Of a DNA stretch of 11,522 nucleotides, positions 1-5,890 are shown piece after piece; the first letter of the stretch is position 1; each line of letters begins with the position of its first letter. The notes under the pieces are model-generated. The model was not told the origin of the DNA. It searched no databases and saw only the letters and a program-made list of their open reading frames with translations. The position numbers were made by a program, and so were the translations under genes. Where the stretch lies: contig JBPCPM010000080.1 of NCBI GenBank assembly GCA_050999155.1, positions 1 to 11,522 on the forward strand, read 5' to 3'. Source of the stretch: JBPCPM01 sp050999155. GTDB lineage: Bacteria > Actinomycetota > Thermoleophilia > Solirubrobacterales > 70-9.

Positions 1-62
1 TACCGGCTTCCCTCATCCCCCCCTCCTGAGAAACCCCTGACCGTGCGTCGGCCCCCCCCGCG

Positions 63-509
63 GTGGCCACCTCGGCGACCGGGGGAACGCCCGCCGCCGC
101 CGCGCAGGCCCTCACGATCCCCGGGCCGCAGGGGCTGCGCGACCATGCCTTGGCGCTCGGAGGCAACAGCGACCCCAGCACCGTTGCCGATCGGGGAGGG
201 CCACCCGCGGCCCCGCGGCCCGTCACCGGTGCGCCCACCGAACGGCGCTCGCCCTCATCCGGTACCCCGGCCAGGCCGTTCGATCCCGGCCCGGCGCCAA
301 CCACGGACCGGCCGGCCACGCAGACCGAACGGCCCGGGCCCATCGAGCTTTCTGCGCCCCCTGCCAGCACCGATCCTGACTTCCCCGATCCGGGTTCAGA
401 GGCGGCCCCCGGGCTCCCCGAGCCGCCGCCGCGCTCGGGGCCCACGATCCCCGCCGTACCCCAGCCGGCAAGGCCACCCGAGGCCGGCGGCTCCGCCGAC
501 ACGCCGTAG
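63..509 (+). CDS. Possible proline/alanine-rich low-complexity protein
   Basis: I do not recognise this frame. It would start at GTG 63 and give 148 residues, of which about 35 (24%) are proline, with much Ala, Gly, Thr and Ser and few hydrophobic residues. It has no transmembrane segment, no clear signal peptide and no catalytic motif, so any product would be disordered. There is no good ribosome binding site before the GTG. The start lies just after a C8 run (53-60 area), so a frame error there could hide a longer gene. It ends 44 bases before the carboxylase start. It could be a real disordered protein, the tail of a larger one, or a chance open frame at high GC. The last is quite possible. 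Confidence 0.25.
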   Translation: MATSATGGTPAAAAQALTIPGPQGLRDHALALGGNSDPSTVADRGGPPAAPRPVTGAPTERRSPSSGTPARPFDPGPAPTTDRPATQTERPGPIELSAPPASTDPDFPDPGSEAAPGLPEPPPRSGPTIPAVPQPARPPEAGGSADTP

Positions 510-537
510 CCACCGGGGTGATCGCGCCGACTGCGTG

Positions 538-543
538 TAAAGT
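538..543 (+). promoter_or_regulatory. Candidate -10 element for leaderless carboxylase transcript
   Basis: TAAAGT at 538-543 fits the actinobacterial TAnnnT pattern and is preceded by TG, as in an extended -10. It ends 10 bases before the ATG at 554, so a transcript beginning about 7 bases downstream would have almost no leader. This agrees with the absence of a Shine-Dalgarno sequence before that ATG. No convincing -35 box is seen. The same spacing recurs at the HAD and aminotransferase genes. Confidence 0.4.
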
Positions 544-553
544 GGCGCGCCGA

Positions 554-2326
554 ATGTTCGAGAAGGTGCTCGTGGCAAATCGGGGCGAGATCGCCGTGCG
601 CGTGATCCGCACCCTCACCGAGATGGGCGTGGGTTCGGTCGCCGTGTACTCCGAGCTCGATCGCGACGCGCCGCATGTGCGCCTGGCCGACGAGGCGTAC
701 CTGATCGGTCCCGCCGCTCCGGCCGAGAGCTACCTCAACGTCGACAAGATCCTCGAGGTGGCCAAGGAGTCCGGCGCCGAGGCCATCCACCCCGGGTACG
801 GCTTCCTCGCCGAGAACGCGCCGTTCGCCCGCGCATGCGAAGACGCCGAGATCACCTTCATCGGTCCGCCCGCCTCGGCCATCGAGGCGATGGGCTCCAA
901 GACCAAGTCGCGCGAGCTGATGAAGGACGCCGGCGTGCCCATCGTCCCCGGCACGACCGAGTCCGTGGACACCGTCGAGGACGCCAAGGGTGTGGCCGAC
1001 GAGATCGGGTACCCCATCGCCTGCAAGGCGGCCGGTGGCGGTGGCGGCAAGGGCTTCCGCGTCGCGATGACGGCCGACGATCTCTCCGACGCGTTCGAGG
1101 GCGCCGCCCGCGAGGGCGAGAAGTTCTTCTCCGACGCCACCGTCTACCTGGAGCGCTACCTCGAGGATCCCCGGCACGTCGAGGTCCAGATCCTGGCCGA
1201 CAACGCCGGCACTGTGATCCACCTCGGCGAGCGCGACTGCTCCATCCAGCGCCGCCACCAGAAGCTGATCGAGGAGGCGCCCGGCCCCCACGTCGACGAG
1301 GAGATGCGCGAGCGGATCGGCAAGATCGCCGTGGACGCCGCCGAGGCGGTCGACTACCGCTCGGCCGGCACCGTCGAGGGCCTGCAGGTCGGCGACGACT
1401 ACTTCTTCTTGGAGATGAACACCCGCGTGCAGGTCGAGCACTGCGTGACCGAGATGGTCACGGGCATCGACATCGTGCGCGAGCAGGTGCGCATCGCCGC
1501 CGGCGAGCAGGTCTCGGTCACCCAGGACGAGGTCGAGATGCGCGGGCACGCCATCGAGTGCCGGATCAACGCCGAGGCCGCCCACAAGAAGTTCGCGCCC
1601 GCCCCCGGTACCCTCACCCGCTACCGCGAGCCCAGCGGCCCGGGCGTGCGCGTCGATTCGGGGGTCGAGGAGGGGTCGGAGATCACGCCGATGTACGACC
1701 CGATGGTGGCCAAGCTCGTCACGTGGGACGTCGACCGCGAGCACGCCACCCGCCGGATGCTCCGCGCGCTCGCCGAGTACGAGATCGAGGGCACCGACAC
1801 CCTGCTGCCCTTCCACAGCACCATCCTCGCCACCGACCAGTGGGCAAACGGCGACACCTGCCGCGAGCTGACCGAGGATCCGGAGTGGCTGAAGTCGCTC
1901 GAGCCGCCCAGCACCGACGTCGAGGCGGACGACGAAGGCGACGGGGCCGAGACAACCGAGCGCAGCTTCAAGGTCGAGGTCGGCAGCCGCCTGTTCGACG
2001 TCAAGGTCATCGGCGCCGCGCTCCCCGCCGGCGGCAACGGCGGCGGGTCGGCCAAGCGGCCCCAGCGCCGCGAGCGGGCCAAGGGCGGCAGCTCCGGCGG
2101 TGGCGGTCCGGTCCTCAGCTCCCCGCTGCAGGGCAACGTCTTCAAGGTCGAGACTGAAAAGGGCGCCGAAGTCGCCGAGGGCGACCTGATCTGCGTAATC
2201 GAAGCCATGAAGATGGAAAACGAGATCACCGCGCACCGCACGGGCACCGTCGAGGAGCTCAACATCTCCGAGGGCGACGCCATCTCCGCGGGCGACCCGA
2301 TCGCCAAAATCGTCGGCGACGACTAG
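554..2326 (+). CDS. Acyl-CoA carboxylase alpha subunit (biotin carboxylase fused to BCCP)
   Basis: This 590-residue protein carboxylates its own biotin using ATP and bicarbonate; a separate carboxyltransferase beta subunit, not in this window, would pass the carboxyl group to acetyl- or propionyl-CoA. It starts with the typical MFEKVLVANRGEIAVRVIRT of biotin carboxylases, which fixes ATG 554 although GTG 518 is in frame. The ATP-grasp glycine loop GGGGGKGF is at 161-168. The catalytic block EMNTRVQVEH is at 287-296, with E287, N289 and R291 matching E. coli E288, N290 and R292. A Gly/Ser-rich linker (about 490-520) leads to the biotinyl domain with EAMKMEN and biotin-lysine K553. Length and order match actinobacterial AccA3/PccA-type proteins. 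The usual Pro in VEHPVTE is Cys (C297). Acyl-CoA preference cannot be read from this subunit. The MFS gene follows after 16 bases. Confidence 0.95.
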   Translation: MFEKVLVANRGEIAVRVIRTLTEMGVGSVAVYSELDRDAPHVRLADEAYLIGPAAPAESYLNVDKILEVAKESGAEAIHPGYGFLAENAPFARACEDAEITFIGPPASAIEAMGSKTKSRELMKDAGVPIVPGTTESVDTVEDAKGVADEIGYPIACKAAGGGGGKGFRVAMTADDLSDAFEGAAREGEKFFSDATVYLERYLEDPRHVEVQILADNAGTVIHLGERDCSIQRRHQKLIEEAPGPHVDEEMRERIGKIAVDAAEAVDYRSAGTVEGLQVGDDYFFLEMNTRVQVEHCVTEMVTGIDIVREQVRIAAGEQVSVTQDEVEMRGHAIECRINAEAAHKKFAPAPGTLTRYREPSGPGVRVDSGVEEGSEITPMYDPMVAKLVTWDVDREHATRRMLRALAEYEIEGTDTLLPFHSTILATDQWANGDTCRELTEDPEWLKSLEPPSTDVEADDEGDGAETTERSFKVEVGSRLFDVKVIGAALPAGGNGGGSAKRPQRRERAKGGSSGGGGPVLSSPLQGNVFKVETEKGAEVAEGDLICVIEAMKMENEITAHRTGTVEELNISEGDAISAGDPIAKIVGDD

Positions 2327-2342
2327 CCGACAGCCTCCGGAC

Positions 2343-3560
2343 GTGGGCGCGAGCGCTCCCACCGGCCGCGATGTGTGGCGGCCGTTCCTGTCGATCTGGC
2401 TGGCGACATTCCTCGGGCTTACCGCCGTCGGCGCTGCCCTGCCCGTCCTGCCCCGCTACGTGCTCGGTCCGCTGGGCGCCGGCAACGTCGCCGTCGGGAT
2501 CGTGATCGGCGCCTTCGCCGCCACCGCCCTGCTCGCCCGACCGGTGGCGGGGCGGGCCTCGGACGTCCGGGGACGGCGAACCACTGTTGTGGTCGGCACC
2601 GCACTCACCGGGGTCGGCGGCGCCCTGTACTTCCTCGGGGATCTCGGCCTCGGCCTGGGCGGGCTGGTGTTTGCCCGGCTGCTGGTCGGGGCCGGGGAGG
2701 GCGTGGTGTTCACGGCGGGCGCCGCCTGGTCGATCGACCTCGCGCCCGCCGATCGCCGGGCCCGGGTCGTCGGCCTCTACGGCCTGTCGGTGTGGAGCGG
2801 GCTCACCCTCGGGCCGCCGCTCGGGGAGGCCCTGCTGGCCGTCGGCGGCTACTCGCTTGTGTGGATCGCGTGCGCCGGCCTGCCCCTGGTCGGGACCCTC
2901 CTTGCCTTGCGCGTCGACGAGCCGCCACTGCCGCCCGCCCCCGACGAGCGCGCGCCCCTGATCGCCCGTGAGGCGGTGCTCCCGGGCTTCGCGCTGGCCT
3001 TCGCCTCCATCGGCTTCGCCACCATGGCGTCGTTTCTGGTGCTGCACCTCGACGAGCAGCAGATCGGCTACGGCGCGCTGGTCTTCGCGGCGTTCGCGGC
3101 GACCGTCGTGCTGACCCGCGTTCTCGGCGGAGGACTGCCGGACCGGATCGGGGCCGCCCAGGCTGCGCTGATCGCCGCGCCGTTCGAAGCTGCCGGGTTG
3201 GCGCTGCTCGCCCTCGCCCCGTCGCTGGCCGTCGCGCTCGTCGGGGCGGTCGTCATGGGGGCCGCCTTCTCCACGCTGTTTCCCGCCCTGTCGATCGTGG
3301 CGATCCAGCGCGTGCCCGAACACCGCCGGGGCTCGGCCATGGGGACGTTCTCGGCGTTCTTCGACCTCGGGATGGGGGTGGGGGCACCCTTGGCGGGGGT
3401 AGCCGCCGCCGCAGCCGGCTACCCGGCCGCGTTCTGGCTGTCGGTGGCCGCGGCCCTGGCCGGCGCCGCCCTGATCACCCGCACCGTCCGCGCGGCGCCC
3501 CAGCCCGGGTTCGGCCATCCGGCGACCGGCGTCGCCGGGCCGACGACGGGGCACTCGTGA
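2343..3560 (+). CDS. MFS transporter, probable efflux permease
   Basis: A 405-residue integral membrane protein with the two-by-six helix plan of the major facilitator superfamily. Helix 1 lies at about 16-37 and helix 2 at about 47-68. The cytoplasmic motif A, GRASDVRGRR, is at 70-79, and a degenerate copy, RVLGGGLPDRIG, is at 259-270 after a central loop rich in Pro and charged residues (190-212). In helix 5, GPPLGE (157-162) resembles antiporter motif C, which suggests proton-coupled export, but the substrate is unknown. The GTG at 2343 is the best start for a full first helix; a GTG at 2373 is possible, and neither has a clear ribosome binding site. It lies 16 bases after the carboxylase stop and its stop overlaps the next start, so it is probably cotranscribed with both. 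The C-terminal tail after about 383 is polar and probably cytoplasmic. Confidence 0.88.
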   Translation: MGASAPTGRDVWRPFLSIWLATFLGLTAVGAALPVLPRYVLGPLGAGNVAVGIVIGAFAATALLARPVAGRASDVRGRRTTVVVGTALTGVGGALYFLGDLGLGLGGLVFARLLVGAGEGVVFTAGAAWSIDLAPADRRARVVGLYGLSVWSGLTLGPPLGEALLAVGGYSLVWIACAGLPLVGTLLALRVDEPPLPPAPDERAPLIAREAVLPGFALAFASIGFATMASFLVLHLDEQQIGYGALVFAAFAATVVLTRVLGGGLPDRIGAAQAALIAAPFEAAGLALLALAPSLAVALVGAVVMGAAFSTLFPALSIVAIQRVPEHRRGSAMGTFSAFFDLGMGVGAPLAGVAAAAAGYPAAFWLSVAAALAGAALITRTVRAAPQPGFGHPATGVAGPTTGHS

Positions 3561-4336
3561 CCCTGCGCGCGCTGCTCGCCTCTCCCCTTGGCTTCGTCAT
3601 CGGGGTCACCATGGGGGCGCTCGGGGCCGGCGGGTCGCTGATCGCCATCCCGATCCTTGTCTACGTGGCCGGCCAGTCCGCGCAAGAGGCCACCGCGACA
3701 TCGCTGATCATCGTCGGCGCGGGCGCGGTCGCCGGCGCGATCCCCCACCTGCGCGAGGGCCAGGTCCGCTGGCGGGCCGGGGTGGCATTCGGCCTCGCCG
3801 GCGTTCTCACCGCGATCGCCGGGTCGCTGCTCAACGCGATGCTCGACGAGGACATCCTGCTGCTCGCCTTCGCCGTCGTGATGGTGGGTGGGGCCGTCGC
3901 CATGGTCCTAGGGGCCGACGCGCGGCAGGCGAGCTTCCGGCCGTGGCGGTTCGGGATTCGCGCCGGGGCCGCCGCCCGGGTCGCCGGACTCGGAGCGGCC
4001 ATCGGCTTCCTCACGGGGCTGTTCGGCGTCGGCGGAGGGTTCGTGATCGTGCCGGCCCTGGTGCTCGGCCTCGGCTTCTCGATGACCGAGGCAGTCGCCA
4101 CGTCCCTGCTGGTGATCGCCATGAACGCGGCCTCGGGGCTGATCGTTCGCATCGCGGATTCCGGCGTCGACTGGGCGGTGGCCCTCCCCTTCGCGGCGTC
4201 CACCTTGGCCGGTGTCCTACTCGGCAAGCGCCTGGCCGACCGCACCTCGGACCGCCGGTTGACGCTGGCCTTCGCGGCCGTCGTCGTGGCGGTGGCCGTC
4301 TACACGGCGATCGACTCGTTGCTGAACCTCCTCTGA
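3557..4336 (+). CDS. TauE/SafE-family (UPF0721-type) membrane permease
   Basis: A 259-residue, almost entirely hydrophobic protein with about eight membrane segments. It shows the family's internal duplication: GALGAGGSLIAIP (20-32) in the first half matches GLFGVGGGFVIVP (154-166) in the second, and each is followed by an A-T-S-L segment (47-50 and 181-184). TauE/SafE proteins are proposed to export sulfite, sulfoacetate or other small organic anions, but the substrate of this one cannot be inferred; no sulfur-metabolism gene is adjacent. The start GTG at 3557 overlaps the MFS stop in GTGA, so translation is probably coupled to the transporter upstream. Length is normal for the family. The next gene is 180 bases away behind a long hairpin, so the cotranscribed run may end here. 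Confidence 0.9.
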   Translation: MTLRALLASPLGFVIGVTMGALGAGGSLIAIPILVYVAGQSAQEATATSLIIVGAGAVAGAIPHLREGQVRWRAGVAFGLAGVLTAIAGSLLNAMLDEDILLLAFAVVMVGGAVAMVLGADARQASFRPWRFGIRAGAAARVAGLGAAIGFLTGLFGVGGGFVIVPALVLGLGFSMTEAVATSLLVIAMNAASGLIVRIADSGVDWAVALPFAASTLAGVLLGKRLADRTSDRRLTLAFAAVVVAVAVYTAIDSLLNLL

Positions 4337-4379
4337 CACGCCGGGCCTGCCCGCCCAGCGCCCCCATCCAGGGCGGCAG

Positions 4380-4471
4380 CTACGCGCTGGGCTCCTTCTC
4401 GTGCACCCCGACGCCGCTCGGCTCCTGGATGTGGACCTCTGCGGGGCACGGGAAGGAGCCCAGCGCCGTAG
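4380..4471. repeat. Long inverted repeat / 28-bp hairpin
   Basis: The left arm (4380-4408) and right arm (4443-4471) are reverse complements over about 28 pairs. The core is a perfect 15-bp match (4384-4398 with 4452-4466), flanked by one T-G pair and two single-base bulges (A4405 and C4467). The loop is about 34 bases. It lies 43 bases after the TauE-like stop and 45 bases before the DUF1330 start. No T-run follows, so it could be a GC-type terminator for the upstream genes, a leader structure of the downstream gene, or the remnant of a small mobile palindrome. Confidence 0.8.
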
Positions 4472-4505
4472 AGGTGCATCATCAGGAGTTCGCCCGCCAA
4501 CGACC

Positions 4506-4512
4506 GAAGGAG
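4506..4512 (+). promoter_or_regulatory. Ribosome binding site of the DUF1330 gene
   Basis: GAAGGAG lies 4 bases before GTG 4517. The spacing is a little short, but this is one of the few clear Shine-Dalgarno sequences in the window, and it decides the GTG start of a gene that could otherwise be begun elsewhere. Confidence 0.65.
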
Positions 4513-4516
4513 TACC

Positions 4517-4882
4517 GTGCCCGTCGACCCCACCGGCCAGGACCTCAAGCGGTTCCTCGCCGAAGACCACCAGGGTCCCGTCGTGATGCTCAACCTGCTG
4601 CGCTACGCCGACGGCGGCCAAGCCGGCTACCGCGAGTACGCGAAGCGCATCGTGCCGTTCCTGCGCCAGGTCGGAGGGGAGGTCCTGTATGTCGGCGACT
4701 GCTCGACCGCCCTGGTCGCCCCCAGCGCCCACGAGTGGGATGCGGTGCTGCTGGTCCGCTACCCAAGCCGCCAGGCCTTCTCGGACATGGTGGCCAACCC
4801 CGAGTACCAACAGATCACCGGCCTGCGCAGCGGTGCCCTGGACGACGCGGTCCTGCAGGCCACGATCCCCTGGGCCGGCTGA
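4517..4882 (+). CDS. DUF1330 family small protein (dimeric alpha/beta barrel fold)
   Basis: A 121-residue soluble protein. The strand VVMLNLLRY (about 22-30), the helix around YREYAKRIVPFL (about 38-49), the segment GGEVLYVGD (about 53-61), and WDAVLLVRYPSRQAFSDM (about 74-91) followed by NPEYQQITGLRSGAL are typical of DUF1330, a ferredoxin-like fold that dimerises. Residue positions are approximate. Members resemble monooxygenase/EthD-type barrels, but no reaction is established for the family and none is assigned here. No signal peptide or membrane segment is seen. A good ribosome binding site supports GTG 4517. The gene stands apart from the transporter genes because a long hairpin lies between. 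It converges on the HAD gene, with two palindromic repeat units in the gap. Confidence 0.82.
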   Translation: MPVDPTGQDLKRFLAEDHQGPVVMLNLLRYADGGQAGYREYAKRIVPFLRQVGGEVLYVGDCSTALVAPSAHEWDAVLLVRYPSRQAFSDMVANPEYQQITGLRSGALDDAVLQATIPWAG

Positions 4883-4891
4883 CCCTCGAGC

Positions 4892-4966
4892 GCTCAGTGC
4901 CCGATTTCGTGGTCATTGACCACAACATCGGGCACTCAGCCTCGTTGGGGCCGATCCACCACGGCG
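4892..4966. repeat. Palindromic repeat unit, copy 1
   Basis: A near-perfect palindrome centred on T4916. The outer arms AGTGCCCGAT (4896-4905) and ATCGGGCACT (4927-4936) pair over 10 bp. The inner arms GTGGTCA (4909-4915) and TGACCAC (4917-4923) pair over 7 bp. Between them is a 3-base internal loop with one A-T pair. Three more pairs (4892-4894 with 4938-4940) extend it past a C-C mismatch. The palindrome is followed by a spacer containing CTCGTTGGGGCCGATCCA. It begins 9 bases after the DUF1330 stop codon and may serve as a terminator for both convergent genes. Confidence 0.85.
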
Positions 4967-5037
4967 AGTGCCCGATTTCGTGGTCATTGACCGCACTATC
5001 GGGCGCTCGGCGCCCTCGTTGGGCCGATCCATCAGCG
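4965..5037. repeat. Palindromic repeat unit, copy 2 (71-base period)
   Basis: The second copy is centred on T4987, exactly 71 bases after the first. The left half, from AGTGCCCGAT through TTCGTGGTCATTGACC (4967-4992), is identical to copy 1. The right half differs at 4993 (A to G), in the internal loop, and at 5005 (A to G). Both A-to-G changes turn an A-T pair into a G-T (G-U in RNA) pair, so the hairpin is kept. Arms extend to 12 bp (4965-4976 with 4998-5009). The spacer CTCGTTGGGCCGATCCA recurs with one base missing. Confidence 0.85.
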
Positions 5038-5049
5038 CTCGGCGCCCTC
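5003..5049. repeat. Short direct repeat, 15 bases, period 32
   Basis: GCGCTCGGCGCCCTC occurs at 5003-5017 and again at 5035-5049. The first copy overlaps the right arm of palindrome copy 2. The second follows the end of the 71-base unit, as if a third, truncated unit began there. This supports growth of the array by slippage or unequal exchange. Confidence 0.7.
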
Positions 5050-5069
5050 CGCGCGCCCGGTGGGCGCCG
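5040..5069 (-). terminator. GC-rich hairpin downstream of the HAD gene
   Basis: CGGCGCCC (5040-5047) pairs perfectly with GGGCGCCG (5062-5069) around a 14-base loop. An alternative stem is GCGCCC (5053-5058) with GGGCGC (5062-5067) around GGT. It begins 28 bases after the HAD stop in the direction of minus-strand transcription. No U-run follows, as is common for terminators in high-GC actinobacteria. Confidence 0.45.
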
Positions 5070-5097
5070 GTTTGCCGCCGCCTCGGAGGGAGGGCGG

Positions 5098-5781
5098 CTA
5101 CTTCAAGCCTAGGGCGTTGGTCGCTTCCTTGAGGGTCTTGGCCTCGACCGAGGGCTTGCGGCGCTTGCCGAGGTCTTCGCCTTTGCGGTTGAGCCAGATC
5201 ACGGGGACCTTCATCTTCAGCAGCGGCTCGACGTCGTTGTCGTAGTCGCTGCCGATGTGGACCCAGCCCTTCTTGCCGCCCATGCGGCGGGCGCACTCCT
5301 TGAAGTGGGCCCCGTCGGGCTTGTAGCTGCGGACCTGCTGGGCCGTGACGACGATGTCGAGGTCGGCGCGCAGGTGGCGGCGGCTGACGCCGAGCAGCTT
5401 GTCGTCGACGTTGCTCACGATCCCGAGCTCGAACTTCTTCTTGATCCGGTCCAAGGCGGCGTTGGCGTCGCGGTGCGGCGGCCACCAGGCGATCGAGTCC
5501 GGCAGGAACTGGGCGCGGCTCGGCTCCAGCTCCCAGCCGAGCTCCTCGGCGGTCTTGACGGCGGTGCGGCGCAGGACCTCGGCGTACAGCTCATAGGAGC
5601 CGGTCATCACCTCGCGCTGGATCGAGCGGAAGTGGCCGAGAAGCTCCTGCTCGTCGAAGGTGAAGCCGTCGCGCTCGGCCTCCTTGCGGAAGGCATCGAT
5701 CGCGCCCTTCTCCCAGTCGATCAGCGCCCCGTAGCAGTCGAACGTCACGAACGAGATGTTTTTCGGGATCTGTTGAGCCAT
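5098..5781 (-). CDS. HAD superfamily hydrolase (haloacid dehalogenase type II-like)
   Basis: A 227-residue cytosolic enzyme of the haloacid dehalogenase superfamily. Motif I, FDCYGALIDWE (14-24), places the nucleophile at D15. The cap helices run from about 25 to 100. Motif II is S123 in GIVSNVDD, motif III is K154 in SYKPD, and motif IV is HIGSDYDNDVEP (175-186) with acids D179, D181 and D183. The order and length fit haloacid dehalogenase type II and related phosphatases. Two features differ from the usual sequence: Thr of YGTL is Ala (A19), and the common GDS of motif IV reads GSD, shifting the first acid by one. Substrate is therefore open: 2-haloacid or a phosphate ester. The start at 5781 follows a CATAAT element with no ribosome binding site, suggesting a leaderless message. 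It is divergent from sucC and convergent with the DUF1330 gene. Confidence 0.85.
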   Translation of the reverse strand: MAQQIPKNISFVTFDCYGALIDWEKGAIDAFRKEAERDGFTFDEQELLGHFRSIQREVMTGSYELYAEVLRRTAVKTAEELGWELEPSRAQFLPDSIAWWPPHRDANAALDRIKKKFELGIVSNVDDKLLGVSRRHLRADLDIVVTAQQVRSYKPDGAHFKECARRMGGKKGWVHIGSDYDNDVEPLLKMKVPVIWLNRKGEDLGKRRKPSVEAKTLKEATNALGLK

Positions 5782-5791
5782 GGGGCGCGGG

Positions 5792-5797
5792 ATTATG
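5792..5797 (-). promoter_or_regulatory. Candidate -10 element for the HAD gene
   Basis: Read on the minus strand, CATAAT lies 10 bases before the ATG at 5781 and matches the TATAAT consensus at five of six positions. The bases between are CCCGCGCCCC, with no Shine-Dalgarno sequence. Transcription would begin at or next to the start codon. No good -35 box is seen at 16-18 bases. Confidence 0.5.
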
Positions 5798-5870
5798 CCA
5801 TTCGGTTAGGGTCGGGCGAGATCCGGGGGTTGGCGACGATTTCCCGTCCACCGGTTTCCGCCGACGGCCT

Positions 5871-5880
5871 CGAGGGGAGA
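5871..5880 (+). promoter_or_regulatory. Ribosome binding site of sucC
   Basis: The purine-rich segment CGAGGGGAGA at 5871-5880 lies about 10 bases before ATG 5891. Its GAGGGGAG core fits the 16S tail and supports this start. Unlike its divergent neighbour, sucC therefore seems to have a true leader. The 109-base divergent gap (5782-5890) contains no plus-strand promoter that I can name with confidence. Confidence 0.6.
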
Positions 5881-5890
5881 AGCACCGCGA

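Larger units (their letters stand above)
1..553. other. Upstream region without a confident gene
   Basis: This 550-base stretch before the carboxylase gene is very rich in C and in proline codons on the plus strand. Several frames are open on both strands, as expected at this base composition, and none encodes a domain I recognise. One frame is open from the left edge to 540 but is dominated by Arg and Pro, which looks like a shadow frame. Another frame ends with TGA at 38-40 and could be the tail of a gene that begins outside the window. The best internal candidate is listed separately. No RNA gene is visible here. Confidence 0.6.

Noticed and set aside
43..540. Arg/Pro-rich plus-strand frame open from the left edge
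   Set aside because: Its composition is that of a shadow frame at very high GC, with no motif and no plausible start.
4892..5037. CRISPR array
   Set aside because: There are only two units, the spacers are themselves repeated, each repeat is a full long palindrome, and no cas gene is nearby.
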